NCBI GenBank assembly: GCA_965221765.1
Contig: OZ244911.1
Span: 2,690,927-2,754,926, forward strand
DNA: 64,000 nucleotides
Direction: 5' to 3'
Origin: Bin25 sp965221765
GTDB taxonomy: Bacteria; Bacteroidota; Bacteroidia; Flavobacteriales; Flavobacteriaceae
Every line of letters begins with the position of its first letter. Position 1 is the first letter of the stretch. The notes below the pieces were generated by a model that saw nothing but the letters and a program-made list of their open reading frames with translations, did no database searches and was not told where the DNA came from. Positions 8,374 through 18,096 of this stretch are shown here, one piece after another. A program made the translations under genes and the position numbers.

Positions 8374-8794
8374 ATAAAAAAATATTAATCATGATTATAA
8401 TGTATTGGATGGCTTGGCCAAAAGCCCCGAAATGACTCTGTAAGAGCCTCAAATGCGTGGATTCCTACCAGGTTCATTAGAATGCCATACAGCATCAAGC
8501 CCCCATGGGAATACAAAAAATAAAGAGATAGATTGCTAGGCCAAAGGGCTCTAGAATAGCAACTCGCTAGAAGATTTTCGGGGGGGGGTAATTATTATTT
8601 TACTCACTGTAAACACCTTGTTAGGTAATAACGAACATGCCTCAAATATCGCGCCAAAAAATATTGGTTTGATCTCAGATCTGACGTAATCATTATTGGA
8701 GTACACTTCGTGCTAGTTTAAACTATCTGCAAACTTAACTTATTTTTAAAATAAATTGACTTTGGCAATAATATTATTGAGATGTATCATTCTA
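8374..8794. other. intergenic, with a G9 tract
   Basis: No ORF or relic was recognised on either strand. A run of nine G residues at 8580-8588 stands out in AT-rich DNA. Near 8713-8735, TTTAAACTATCTGCAAAC weakly resembles the 27-bp repeat. Confidence 0.5.
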
Positions 8795-9136
8795 TCAATT
8801 AGAAGTATTAAAAAACCGACTTTCAGAAAATGAGGTATTTCCTTTTTTATCAATAGTCCTCACAGACCATTGATAGATGGTACCTCGTTTTAATTCCATA
8901 GAAAATTCTTCTTGAGTGATATTTTCAATGGTTTGAGAATGAAAATTTTCAGATAAAAACAAATTATAATAATCAATATCATTATCTAAATCATTGCCCT
9001 GCCAAGTAAATTTTAAAATTTGGTCTGCCGGTAAATCAATGCGCTGATTATGAGTGGGCTCGATTAATATTGCAGAAAAAGGAATATAGTCCGATGATTC
9101 GACGCCTTCTAGATAAAACTGCCATATTTCACTCAT
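8795..9136 (-). CDS. fragment with a fibronectin type III-like domain
   Basis: From ATG 9136 there are 113 residues, one Fn3-like or Ig-like beta-sandwich: EPTHNQRIDLPADQILKFTW, then DIDYYNLFLSENF, then GTIYQWSVRTIDKKG. Tryptophan and tyrosine positions match extracellular Fn3 domains of Bacteroidota surface lipoproteins. There is no signal peptide, and the residues before the domain look random, so it is probably the surviving 3' part of a larger surface protein. A TTG start at 9163 is also possible. Confidence 0.45.
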   Translation of the reverse strand: MSEIWQFYLEGVESSDYIPFSAILIEPTHNQRIDLPADQILKFTWQGNDLDNDIDYYNLFLSENFHSQTIENITQEEFSMELKRGTIYQWSVRTIDKKGNTSFSESRFFNTSN

Positions 9137-9707
9137 GCCCGTATTACTTGTTTTTTCACTCAAGAAGGAGAAACTAAGCTAGTGGGGGAGCTCTGAAATC
9201 GCTGGATTTATGAAATAGGGATGCAATAAAAACAGTCCCGTGATTTGAATTAGCCTTTAAAAGCATCCGCTATCCAAAACAACATATCAAGTGGTTAGCT
9301 GATGCGATGGATTGTCTGGTGTTGAAACGGCTTTAGCATTTTAGGGAGTCAAGCCCTCATGGGACTCTAGGTTGGAAATCTCAACAAGCCGTACTTCATC
9401 TGTTCAGAATTTATGAAATGCTAACCACCTTGCTATCCTTCTGATGGGCATCATTCATAGAAAACCAATTGGTCATTAAGGCATTGAAAAGGGGGCTGCT
9501 TATTTGATGCGACGGCATTCAAAAGAAATCAAAAAAGCATGGATGATTTTATCGGATATGATCGTACAATGCCATCATGTGAGCTTTCCTACCGATGCCA
9601 AACCCATCAAAGAACTAGTACGTCAGATCTTTAATGGCAAATATTTCCCAAGAAGGTTGAACAAGTCAAAAAATGACAATTAATTAAAACAAATAAATTT
9701 GCAACAA
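9137..9707. other. gap with an unidentified coding relic
   Basis: Between the Fn3 fragment and tRNA-Val there is no intact gene. On the plus strand around 9500-9680 one frame reads HSKEIKKAWMILSDMIVQCH and then HVSFPTDAKPIKELVRQIF. The phrase HVSFPTDAK recalls the xxYPTDxKLL stretch of some transposases, but this is too short to assign. Confidence 0.35.
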
Positions 9708-9782
9708 GTTCGTATAGCTCAGTTGGTTTAGAGCGTTTGCTTGACAGGCAAGAGGTCCTTGGTTCGAATCCAAGTACGAACA
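9708..9782 (+). tRNA. tRNA-Val (anticodon GAC)
   Basis: A full cloverleaf can be folded: acceptor GTTCGTA with TACGAAC, D stem AGCTC...GAGC, anticodon stem TTTGC/GCAAG around loop TTGACAG (anticodon GAC, valine), and T arm CTTGG-TTCGAAT-CCAAG. The discriminator is A and the CCA end is not encoded. It stands alone 47 bp from the end of the PBP1a gene, in the opposite orientation. Confidence 0.95.
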
Positions 9783-9828
9783 CGTCTGTTTTTTAGTGAA
9801 CATTCTGGTTAACAAATTGTATAAAGGG

Positions 9829-12096
9829 TTATAGTCCAAATTCTTTGAGATCTGTATAACTAGTACAATCCAAATTTACTGAGGTGTTTTCAGGGATTCT
9901 AAAATTTTCTTTACTGACCCACAGATTATCTTCGTAGATATCTTTCATATAAAGCCCCCATATGGGCAGAGCCATGGTGGCTCCTTGTCCTTGGGTTAGA
10001 TATTTAAAACGAATGGAACGATCTTCACCACCAACCCAAACGCCAGTTACTAAATTAGGCACTATGCCCACAAACCAGCCATCACTATGGTTTTGGGTAG
10101 TTCCAGTTTTTCCAGCAATTTCATTCTCAAATTGATAGGGATATCCAGTAATGAGACTCTTATAAAACTCATTGTTTTCTTGAAAAGAATGTCTTAGTCG
10201 AGTGCCTGTTCCAAATTGGGTGACCCCACTCAATAGATTCAAGATGGTATAGGCCGATTCTTCACTGAGTACATCTCTAGTATTTAAATCAGCTTGATAA
10301 ATCAATCGACCATTTTTATCTTCAATTCTTGAAATAACATTGGGTTCAATATAAATGCCATAGTTGGCAAAAACATTATAGGCTCCAACTAATTCATAAA
10401 GACTGATATCAGGAGTCCCTAAAGCAATGGATGGTACCTCTTCAATAGGTGATGTAATGCCTAGTTTCTGGGCTAATTGAGCCACAGGTCCTGGACCAAC
10501 CATATCCATAATCCGAGCACTAAAACTATTGATAGAGTTTGCCAGCCCATTACTCAGGGTTCTTATTTCCCCATATTTATTATTAGAATTTTTTGGACAC
10601 CACCGTTGTATGTTTCCATATTTTAGAGCTGGAATACAGTATTGTGAATCTGGATATTGATCGCAGGGTGATAATTTCAATTGATCAATGGCCGTTGCAT
10701 ACAAAATGGGTTTAAAAGTAGAGCCAACTTGTCTTTTTCCTTGTTTGACTTGATCGAATTTAAAATGTTTGAAATCGATTCCCCCCACCCAAGCTTTTAT
10801 ATTTCCAGTTTGAGGTTCCATTGAAAGCAAGGAAGCTCTCAAAAAATGTTTATAGTATAAGATAGAGTCCATTGGAGTCATGATAGTATCTCTTTCTCCC
10901 AACCAACTAAATACTTTCATGGATGTGGGTTGATTAAAACTTTCCCAAATAACTTTTTCACTCGTTCCACTATTTTTCATTTTACGCCATCGTTCAGATC
11001 TTTTTACTGATGACTGTATGATTTGATGAATCATTTGGTCATCAATATCAGAAAAAGGGGCCTGGGGATTGCTTTGAAGTTCTTTTGAAAAATGCAATTG
11101 CAAGCTTTTCATGTGTTGCTCCACAGCATCCTCGGCCTTTTGTTGTAATCTTGAATCAATGGTTGTAAAAATTCTCAGTCCATCTTCATAGAGATTATAA
11201 TGACTTCCATCATTACGCGGATTATTATCAATCCACTGTGAAACATATTTTTGAATATAGTTTCTAAAATATGGAGCCAAACCTTGTATGTGCGATTGGG
11301 GAGAAAAATCTGTGCGGATCCTCAATGCCCTTAAACTATCCAATTCTATATTTGAAATGAATCCATTTCTATGCATTTGCTTCAATACGATATTTCTTCT
11401 ATTTTGAGTCAATTCCGGTCTTCGGATAGGATTATATAAAGAAGAATTCTTTAACATGCCTGCTAAAACAGCACTTTCTTCAATCATTAATTCTCGGGGC
11501 GTTTTATTAAAAAAAATTCTTGAAGCTGATTCAATACCATCGGCTTGATATCCAAAATCATAGATATTTAAATACAAGGCAATAATTTCTTCCTTGGTAT
11601 ATCTTCGTTCGAGTCTGATGGCAATAATCCATTCTTTAATTTTTTGGGAAATAGCTCTAGCAAAATACCGATCTCTAGTTCCCACAAATAATTGACGTGC
11701 CAATTGTTGTGATATGGTGCTTCCGCCACCTTTTTCCCCAAGAAAAATAACAGCGCGAAGGGTTCCTTTCCAATCAACCCCTGAATGGTTATAATATCGT
11801 TCGTCTTCGGTAGCTATGAGGGCATCGACTAAATTCCTTGGAATATCATGAAAATCTAAGGGAGTTCTATTATCATCGAAGTAAAATTTGCCAAGGACTT
11901 GACCATCATCAGAAATAATTTGCGTGGCTAAATTGGTCCTTGGATTTTCTAATTGACTCACATCGGGCATCTCTCCCATCAAACCAACCGTAGCTGCCCC
12001 GAATAATACGCCAATGAGAATCATCCCAATAAAAAACAATACCCAACAGAATTTGATGGTTTTTCTTATCAGTAGAAGGAAAATACTATTCATCAT
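9829..12096 (-). CDS. penicillin-binding protein 1A, bifunctional peptidoglycan synthase
   Basis: The enzyme polymerises lipid II and cross-links peptidoglycan at the cytoplasmic membrane. The 755 residues contain one N-terminal membrane helix (about 13-40) and a GT51 glycosyltransferase domain with catalytic Glu97 in ATEDERYYNHSG and the GGSTISQQLARQLF motif at 124-137. A linker follows, then a transpeptidase domain with STFK at 459-462 (active-site serine), SIN at 521-523 and KTGT at 663-666. All catalytic motifs are intact. The start overlaps the stop of gldH (ATGA), so the two are translationally coupled; this gldH-PBP1a order is common in flavobacteria as far as I know. Confidence 0.95.
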   Translation of the reverse strand: MMNSIFLLLIRKTIKFCWVLFFIGMILIGVLFGAATVGLMGEMPDVSQLENPRTNLATQIISDDGQVLGKFYFDDNRTPLDFHDIPRNLVDALIATEDERYYNHSGVDWKGTLRAVIFLGEKGGGSTISQQLARQLFVGTRDRYFARAISQKIKEWIIAIRLERRYTKEEIIALYLNIYDFGYQADGIESASRIFFNKTPRELMIEESAVLAGMLKNSSLYNPIRRPELTQNRRNIVLKQMHRNGFISNIELDSLRALRIRTDFSPQSHIQGLAPYFRNYIQKYVSQWIDNNPRNDGSHYNLYEDGLRIFTTIDSRLQQKAEDAVEQHMKSLQLHFSKELQSNPQAPFSDIDDQMIHQIIQSSVKRSERWRKMKNSGTSEKVIWESFNQPTSMKVFSWLGERDTIMTPMDSILYYKHFLRASLLSMEPQTGNIKAWVGGIDFKHFKFDQVKQGKRQVGSTFKPILYATAIDQLKLSPCDQYPDSQYCIPALKYGNIQRWCPKNSNNKYGEIRTLSNGLANSINSFSARIMDMVGPGPVAQLAQKLGITSPIEEVPSIALGTPDISLYELVGAYNVFANYGIYIEPNVISRIEDKNGRLIYQADLNTRDVLSEESAYTILNLLSGVTQFGTGTRLRHSFQENNEFYKSLITGYPYQFENEIAGKTGTTQNHSDGWFVGIVPNLVTGVWVGGEDRSIRFKYLTQGQGATMALPIWGLYMKDIYEDNLWVSKENFRIPENTSVNLDCTSYTDLKEFGL

Positions 12097-12599
12097 TCAA
12101 TGACCTGATTGATGTGTAACTCTAATGAATGGATCCCTGGAAGGGAAGTGATAGAACTTATTTCATCAATGTGACGCATAGTGTGTCGAATTTCAATTTC
12201 AAAAGAATCTATGGGGGGTATTTGGACCTTTTCTTTCAGCACGAATTTATTGGTTTTGATGGAACCAAATCCTGAACCTATCAACCGCCCATCTTTATCA
12301 GCCATCAAATACTCCAAGGTATCTCGATAAATCAATGAGTTTGTATCCTTGAAGGTAGTAATTAAAAATAAATTTTCAAATGGGTAGGACTGGCTATTCT
12401 TAACTAAAAGAAAGTAATCATAATACTGGTTTTCGTCAAAATTAATTGAGGATATCTTGAATGTGATTGGCTTATTGTATGACCATCCATTTTCAATTGC
12501 CACGGTTTTTGAAAAAATGGTATTATTTTTTGAATGACAATTGAAAAAAAAAGGAAGTAATCCCAAGAGAATGAGACCTCTCATTGAATCAATCTGCAT
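12093..12599 (-). CDS. gldH: gliding motility lipoprotein GldH
   Basis: This 168-residue lipoprotein has a signal peptide with cysteine at FFFNC. The GldH family core is visible: PITFKISSINFDENQYYDYFLL is split here as a beta-strand region, followed by NSQSYPFENLFLITTF, DTLEYLMADKDGRLIGSGFG and the C-terminal MRHIDEISSITSLPGIHSLE. GldH is needed for gliding and chitin use in Flavobacterium johnsoniae. It is one of the lipoproteins stabilising the gliding apparatus. The gene overlaps PBP1a by 4 bp and follows the ricT-like gene by 6 bp, so the three form an operon. Only gldH of the gliding set is in the window, so motility itself cannot be inferred. Confidence 0.88.
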   Translation of the reverse strand: MQIDSMRGLILLGLLPFFFNCHSKNNTIFSKTVAIENGWSYNKPITFKISSINFDENQYYDYFLLVKNSQSYPFENLFLITTFKDTNSLIYRDTLEYLMADKDGRLIGSGFGSIKTNKFVLKEKVQIPPIDSFEIEIRHTMRHIDEISSITSLPGIHSLELHINQVIE

Positions 12600-12605
12600 G
12601 GTGTA

Positions 12606-13703
12606 TCACCCGATTCCTTGATCTTTTGTTTGCTTTTTTCTTTTTGAAGGTCCGATGGGATTATCAAAAAAGTCTCTTTCGGAATCTTGTTCTTCTTTAA
12701 TCATATAATCTTCCAATTTAGAAACAAGAATTTCTTGCCGATTTTTTTTTATGATTTTTTTAACGGTATCAACATCAAATTTGTACCAGTTTACTCGGTC
12801 TTTTTCGTAACTATACCACATTAGGTCACTGAAAATATTCATTTTTTGAAAAACACCAATGCCTTTTTTGGTTTTTAATTTGATATCGGCAGATGGAAAT
12901 TTTTTTAATGCTTCAATATAGCTATTGAGTTCATAATTCAAGCAACACTTGAGTTTCCCACATTGACCGTTGAGTCGATCTGGATTAAATGAAAGTTGTT
13001 GAAATCGAGCAGCTGTTGATGAAACTTTTCGAAAATCGGTCAACCAAGTACTACAACACAATTCTCTACCACAGATGCCCAGCCCGCCTAGTCGACCTGC
13101 TTCTGAACGCATACCAACTTGTCGCATTTCGATTTTAATTTTAAATTCAGTTGCCATTACTCGGATGAGCTCTCTAAAATCAACTCTTTGTTCTGCTGTA
13201 TAGAAAAAGATGGCTTTGCGTCCATCTGCTTGAAATTCAACATCGGATATTTTCATTTCTAAGCCAAGATCTAGTGCCATTTTTCGAGATCTATTTTGAA
13301 GAATTGCTTCTTTTTTTTGAAGCTTCTGCCACAATTGGATTTCTTCTTGACTAGGCAATCGCAAAACATTACCAATCAACTCATTATCAAGCACCTTTTT
13401 TAATCGCATTTGGGCTCTGGCTAATTCGCCTTTAAGAGCCACCACACCGATATCATACCCATAATCAACTTGTACAAGCACTAATGAACCCATTTTTGGT
13501 TCTAAATAACTAGGGATTTTAAAAAATAATTTCCGTCCATTTTTAAATCGAACCTCTACAAATGGGAAGTCTCCTTGTTGATCTCTAGTTAAATTGGATA
13601 ACCAATCAAAAGAAGAGAGTTTATTGCATTGATGATCCGCACAATAACCATTGTTCCGACAACCAGCCGGCTTGATACTATTCGAACAACTAGCACAGCC
13701 CAT
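12606..13703 (-). CDS. ricT: PSP1-domain protein, RicT/YaaT-like
   Basis: The PSP1 C-terminal domain is well preserved, with the cysteine motif GLGICGRELCCSTWL, the segment LNGQCGKLKCCLNYE and the preceding RQVGMRSEAGRLGG. In Bacillus the homologue is part of the Ric (YaaT-YmcA-YlbF) complex that binds FeS clusters and assists RNase Y. The Bacteroidota versions have an extra cysteine-rich N-terminus, seen here as MGCASCSNSIKPAGC and NNGYCADHQC. I place the start at ATG 13703 because this cysteine-rich start is typical; an ATG seven codons earlier (13724) is also open. It is likely the first gene of the ricT-gldH-PBP1a operon. Confidence 0.85.
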   Translation of the reverse strand: MGCASCSNSIKPAGCRNNGYCADHQCNKLSSFDWLSNLTRDQQGDFPFVEVRFKNGRKLFFKIPSYLEPKMGSLVLVQVDYGYDIGVVALKGELARAQMRLKKVLDNELIGNVLRLPSQEEIQLWQKLQKKEAILQNRSRKMALDLGLEMKISDVEFQADGRKAIFFYTAEQRVDFRELIRVMATEFKIKIEMRQVGMRSEAGRLGGLGICGRELCCSTWLTDFRKVSSTAARFQQLSFNPDRLNGQCGKLKCCLNYELNSYIEALKKFPSADIKLKTKKGIGVFQKMNIFSDLMWYSYEKDRVNWYKFDVDTVKKIIKKNRQEILVSKLEDYMIKEEQDSERDFFDNPIGPSKRKKQTKDQGIG

Positions 13704-13772
13704 GAGTCTCCATTTGTTAAGCAAAGTTAATTGGATTAAAACGTTGAAATCATATTTTAGTTTGATAAATAA

Positions 13773-14801
13773 TCAATTTGAAGCAATTTCTCTAAAGCGT
13801 CCTTTTTTAAAAATTTTATGATGGAATGCTTGGTGTTTACGCATTTTTTTTTGTTCCAACTTTGGTAATCGAATGATGTCTTGACATTTTTTACAGCAAC
13901 AATTTTCATGTTTCACCTTGCAATCGGAACACTGTATAAATAATAGATGACAGGCTTGATTTGCACAATTGGTATGTTGATCACAAGGTTTTCCACACTG
14001 GTGGCATTTTGAAATAATTTGTTCAGAACCCATTTCACTCAACCGATGGTCAAAAACAAAATTCTTTCCTTGAAATTTATTAAGCAATTGTTTTTTTTTT
14101 ACTTCTCTGATATAATTAATGATTCCTCCCTGAAGTTGATAAACATGTTTAAATCCCTTACTAATGAGATAGGCACTTGCCTTTTCACATCGAATTCCAC
14201 CAGTACAATACATCAAAATATTTTTATTGGATTTATGAGGGCTAAGTTGCTGTTCGATAATGGGTAAGGAATCTCTAAAAGTATCAACATCGGGACGGAT
14301 TGCCGATTGAAAATGACCAATTTCACTTTCATAATGATTTCTAATGTCAATACATAAACTGTTTGAATCTTCTAACATCTGATTAAATCTTTCTGCATTT
14401 AAATATTCACCCTTTTTTGTTATATCAATTTGATTGATTTTTAGACCATCAGCAACAATTTTATTTCTTACTTTAATTGTGAGCTTTAAAAATGATTTAT
14501 TATCATGACTAATGGCAAAATTCATTCGTGCTTTTTTCAAAAAAGAAATGGTTTGAATGAAATCAAAAAACGATTGGTATTTAATGGTTGGAACGGATAC
14601 TTGGGCATTAAGGCCTTCTTGAGCGACATAAATGCGCCCCAAAACTTGAAAACGCTCTAATTGGACAAACAAATAATCTCTAAAAAGTTGAGTGTTTTTA
14701 ATTTGATGGTAGACATAAAAGGAGATCGTCCATCGAGGCGTCTTTTCTAAACCAATGATAGATTCCCATTGGCTATCATTTAATTTGTTGTATAAATCCA
14801 A
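13773..14801 (-). CDS. trhO: oxygen-dependent tRNA uridine(34) hydroxylase, rhodanese-type
   Basis: TrhO (YceA family) makes 5-hydroxyuridine at tRNA position 34 using O2. The 342 residues show an N-terminal acylphosphatase-like domain (VYHQIKNTQLF...GRIYVAQEGLNAQVS), a rhodanese domain with the active-site loop MYCTGGIRCEKASAYL (Cys199, and Cys205 of the family's second cysteine), and a C-terminal cysteine cluster (CHQCGKPC, CSDCKVKHENCCCKKC) that probably binds zinc. The layout matches the long form common in Bacteroidota. It is monocistronic by spacing, 70 bp upstream of the ricT-gldH group. Confidence 0.93.
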   Translation of the reverse strand: MDLYNKLNDSQWESIIGLEKTPRWTISFYVYHQIKNTQLFRDYLFVQLERFQVLGRIYVAQEGLNAQVSVPTIKYQSFFDFIQTISFLKKARMNFAISHDNKSFLKLTIKVRNKIVADGLKINQIDITKKGEYLNAERFNQMLEDSNSLCIDIRNHYESEIGHFQSAIRPDVDTFRDSLPIIEQQLSPHKSNKNILMYCTGGIRCEKASAYLISKGFKHVYQLQGGIINYIREVKKKQLLNKFQGKNFVFDHRLSEMGSEQIISKCHQCGKPCDQHTNCANQACHLLFIQCSDCKVKHENCCCKKCQDIIRLPKLEQKKMRKHQAFHHKIFKKGRFREIASN

Positions 14802-14911
14802 AATATAAAATCTCCAAATTGATAGGGGTAAAATTATATTTCTGAATACAATTACAGAGTGAAAAGTCTAAATAGTATAGGATGATGGTTGAAATGATAC
14901 ACTAAACCGAG

Positions 14912-14940
14912 TTGTGCGCTGTATAACAAGACTAACTTTG
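14912..14940 (+). promoter_or_regulatory. candidate susC promoter (TTG / TAACTTTG)
   Basis: TAACTTTG at 14933-14940 fits the Bacteroidota -7 consensus TAnnTTTG, and TTGTG at 14912-14916 can serve as the -33 element with an 18-bp gap. Predicted transcription start is near 14947, giving a leader of about 68 nt before the susC ATG at 15015. Confidence 0.5.
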
Positions 14941-15014
14941 CGTCATTATAAATAATTGAACTCCTAAAATTTTTATTAATTTAGGATTATAACTTAAGGA
15001 TAAATTTTTACCAA

Positions 15015-18000
15015 ATGTATAGACGCTTTATCAATTTGTATAATGGGAATAACATGATATTTCTGTTAGTTCATGTTTTTTTGTGGGGGGGGGTAGGCTT
15101 TAGCTTTACTCATGCACAAGAAAAAACAATTTTAGGAACCGTTTTGGATGACCAGGAGGTTCCATTGCCCGGAGCGACCATTTTAGTTCAAGACCAAAAC
15201 CGAGGGGTTTCCACAGATTTTGATGGAAATTTTTCTATTGATGTTTCGGTTGGAGATGTTATTGTGGTTAGTTATGTTGGTTTTGAAAACCAAGTTTTTA
15301 CTGTCGACCAAAGAGATCGTTATCCTATTTCACTGCAAGTAAGTTCGGAACTTGAAGAGGTTGTGGTCATGGGTTATGGAACGCTCACTAGGAGTGAATT
15401 GACGGGCTCTGCAGTACAAGTTACTTCTGAAGATATTGGTAACTTCCCTGTTACTTCTGTTGATCAAATTTTACAAGGTAAAATTCCGGGCCTATACTTA
15501 TGGGGGAATTCAGGAACACCTGGTGCCACATCCAATGTGTTGATTCGCGGAAGGTCATCTATTAATGCATCCAATGCCCCTCTGTATGTTATCGATGGGA
15601 TTCCAATAAATGTTCGTAATGTAGGATTAGGATCCGGAGCCTCCTCTTTAAGCACTCTAGCTGGAGTGAATGCCACCGATATTGAATCAATCACAGTACT
15701 TAAAGATGCAACAGCTACAGCCCAGTATGGCTCTCGGGGTTCAGGTGGTGTTATCGTTATCAATACTAAAAAGTCTGCGCAAGGGAAAACAGCTATAAAT
15801 ATTGATGCAAATTATGGTTGGTCAAATGATGCCATTGATGGCCCTGTCGTGTTAACGGCTGCTGAACGTAGAGAGTTGTTTTTCGATGGATTATTTAACA
15901 CCTTCGGACAAAGATTTAACTTTAACCGTGAAGGTGCTGAGCAGTTTTATTTAGAAAACCCAAGATCTTTTGGCACAACCTATAAAAACTGGGCAGAACA
16001 AGGCGAGTATAGTGAAGACTGGGCTGATTTAATTACAGTGGATAATGCTCCATCTCAAGATATCAATATCTCTGCCAGGGGAGGTTCGGAGGCACTCAAC
16101 TTTAGAACTTCTCTCGGATATCAATCCATTAAAGCAACGGTTATTGGATCTGAGTTTGAGTCTATCAATGGAACACTTGATTTACAGTTCAAAATTTCAG
16201 ATAAATTGACCTTCTCTACCAACAATAGATTCACTATACTAGAACTAGATGGAATTCTTGAAAATTCGGCTTTTTTTTCAAGTCCAAGAACTGCAAAATA
16301 TTTTATGCCACCAACTTCTCGTGCCTTTAATGAAGATGGGACGTACAATATCAATAACTTAAACACAAACGTATACAATCCACTGTATATAGAAGATAAT
16401 AATATAAGCTTAAATCAGTTTTTTAATATATCGAGTGCCCAAAGATTGAAGTGGCAAACTCCAATTGAAAATCTTGTTTTAGAATCTGTTATATCGGTCG
16501 ATCACGGACGTACATGGTATCGATCTTACGCTAATAGGATCCATGGAGGTTTTGTCGGCGATGCTGGAGTCGCATCGTTGTCTGCAACTCATTTTGCCGA
16601 TTTCACAATCCAAAACATATTGACATATTCTATAAACGTTCAGAAACATAATTTAAAATTCATAGGAATTCAAGAGTTTATTGATTCTAGTTTTAATTCT
16701 GTAGGAGCAGGTGGTAAGGGATTTTCAACGGATGGTATCTACTATTTAAACTCTACTGCAGAACCCACAAGTGCTAGTGGAACGTTTACTGATGGTTATA
16801 ATGCTTCGTACAAAATATCAACCAATTATTCGTTTGATGAGAAATATATTGTTAACTTAAATTACTCTCGTGAAGCAGACTCTCGATTTCCAACCGAGAC
16901 GCGGTGGGGTGATTTTTATGGGGTTGGACTCGCTTGGAATATAGAGAGAGAAGATTTTATCCAACGCTTAGGATACATCGACAGATTAAAATTATTTGCA
17001 AATTATGGTCTTACTGGTAACGCTGGAATTGGACGAAATACGTATCAAGCCTCCATAGGGTATGGCTCTTCGTATGCTGGTTCTGGTGGCATTCTTCCTT
17101 CAGGATTTGGAAATGATGATTTAACATGGGAAAAGTTTGCCGTAACCGAGTTGGGGTTAAACTTTCAGATTTTTGGAAATAGGCTCAGTGGTGATTTGAT
17201 TTATTTTTTGGGACGATCCACAGACATGTTGCAAAGTGTCCCTCTTTCTAGAACGACATCATTTAGTAGTCGAAATCAAAATATTGGGATCCTTGAAGCT
17301 AATGGAATTGAATTTACTTTGGGAGGTGATATCATCAAGCAAAACGATATTATCTTGACATTAAGAGGCTCTGTTTCCACAGCTAAAAATGAAGTAGTAG
17401 AATTAGCTAAAGATGAAAGTGGAGAGACTATTGAAATTATAAGTGGCACAACAAGAATTATTGAGGGAGAACCACTTTATCAGTATTATATGAGATCCTA
17501 TGCCGGCGTAGATGAACAAACAGGAGTTAAGCTTTATTGGGCTAATGAGGAAAAAACAGAAACGACAGATAACTACTCACAAGCCCCTAGAATTGCCTCA
17601 GACTTGACGGTTGATCCAACCATTCAAGCTTCTTTGTTTTTGAATGTGGCGTATAAAAATATTTCTTTGACGGCACAAGCTAATTACGCAGGTGGCCATG
17701 GAGAATACGAACCTTGGTCCTTGTATACCAGAGAATCTACGCGTTATTCAACCCAAACGTTTAATGGAATAAATGCATTATTGAATCGATGGCAACAACC
17801 AGGTGATATCACAGATGTTCCCAAAATACAACACCGATTCGAGTCTTGGACAACATATGATCGTTTTTTGTATGAAGCTGATTTTATCCGCTTGAGAGAT
17901 GTCTCATTGGCCTATGCTTTTAATGATGAATTAGCCAATAAGGCTGGCTTCAGTTCTGCACAGATTTATGTAAGAGGGGTCAATTTATATACGTGGGTAA

Positions 18001-18092
18001 AAGATGATGATTTGTTATGGGATCCGGAGTTTTTAAATTTGAGAACTCCCCCCACAAAATCAGTAGTGATTGGTATTAATGTTAATTTATAG
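15015..18092 (+). CDS. SusC/RagA-type TonB-linked outer membrane transporter
   Basis: SusC-type channels import oligosaccharides or peptides across the outer membrane with a SusD lid, powered by TonB. The 1025 residues show a signal peptide (cleavage probably after THAQ at about residue 35), a carboxypeptidase-regulatory-like domain (ILGTVLDDQEVPLPGATILV), a TonB-box region, and a plug domain (EVVVMGYGTLTRSELTGSAV, VDQILQGKIPGLYL, VLIRGRSSIN, PLYVIDGIPI). A 22-strand-type barrel ends in aromatic or hydrophobic residues (GINVNL). A G9 homopolymer at 15085-15093 lies in the signal-peptide codons; gain or loss of one G creates an early stop, so phase variation is plausible. The SusD gene follows 4 bp after the stop. 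No CAZyme or peptidase is adjacent, so the substrate is unknown. Confidence 0.95.
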   Translation: MYRRFINLYNGNNMIFLLVHVFLWGGVGFSFTHAQEKTILGTVLDDQEVPLPGATILVQDQNRGVSTDFDGNFSIDVSVGDVIVVSYVGFENQVFTVDQRDRYPISLQVSSELEEVVVMGYGTLTRSELTGSAVQVTSEDIGNFPVTSVDQILQGKIPGLYLWGNSGTPGATSNVLIRGRSSINASNAPLYVIDGIPINVRNVGLGSGASSLSTLAGVNATDIESITVLKDATATAQYGSRGSGGVIVINTKKSAQGKTAINIDANYGWSNDAIDGPVVLTAAERRELFFDGLFNTFGQRFNFNREGAEQFYLENPRSFGTTYKNWAEQGEYSEDWADLITVDNAPSQDINISARGGSEALNFRTSLGYQSIKATVIGSEFESINGTLDLQFKISDKLTFSTNNRFTILELDGILENSAFFSSPRTAKYFMPPTSRAFNEDGTYNINNLNTNVYNPLYIEDNNISLNQFFNISSAQRLKWQTPIENLVLESVISVDHGRTWYRSYANRIHGGFVGDAGVASLSATHFADFTIQNILTYSINVQKHNLKFIGIQEFIDSSFNSVGAGGKGFSTDGIYYLNSTAEPTSASGTFTDGYNASYKISTNYSFDEKYIVNLNYSREADSRFPTETRWGDFYGVGLAWNIEREDFIQRLGYIDRLKLFANYGLTGNAGIGRNTYQASIGYGSSYAGSGGILPSGFGNDDLTWEKFAVTELGLNFQIFGNRLSGDLIYFLGRSTDMLQSVPLSRTTSFSSRNQNIGILEANGIEFTLGGDIIKQNDIILTLRGSVSTAKNEVVELAKDESGETIEIISGTTRIIEGEPLYQYYMRSYAGVDEQTGVKLYWANEEKTETTDNYSQAPRIASDLTVDPTIQASLFLNVAYKNISLTAQANYAGGHGEYEPWSLYTRESTRYSTQTFNGINALLNRWQQPGDITDVPKIQHRFESWTTYDRFLYEADFIRLRDVSLAYAFNDELANKAGFSSAQIYVRGVNLYTWVKDDDLLWDPEFLNLRTPPTKSVVIGINVNL
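15085..15093 (+). repeat. G9 tract in the susC signal-peptide region
   Basis: Nine consecutive G residues encode part of LWGGVGF near residue 24 of the SusC protein. With eight G residues the frame meets TAG immediately; with ten it meets TAG two codons later. This is the structure of a slipped-strand on/off switch, though it is also a typical sequencing-error site. Confidence 0.6.
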
Positions 18093-18096
18093 TATC

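Noticed and set aside
8713..8735. Possible seventh copy of the 27-bp repeat
   Set aside because: Only the AACTATCT core matches and the arms are missing, so it may be chance.
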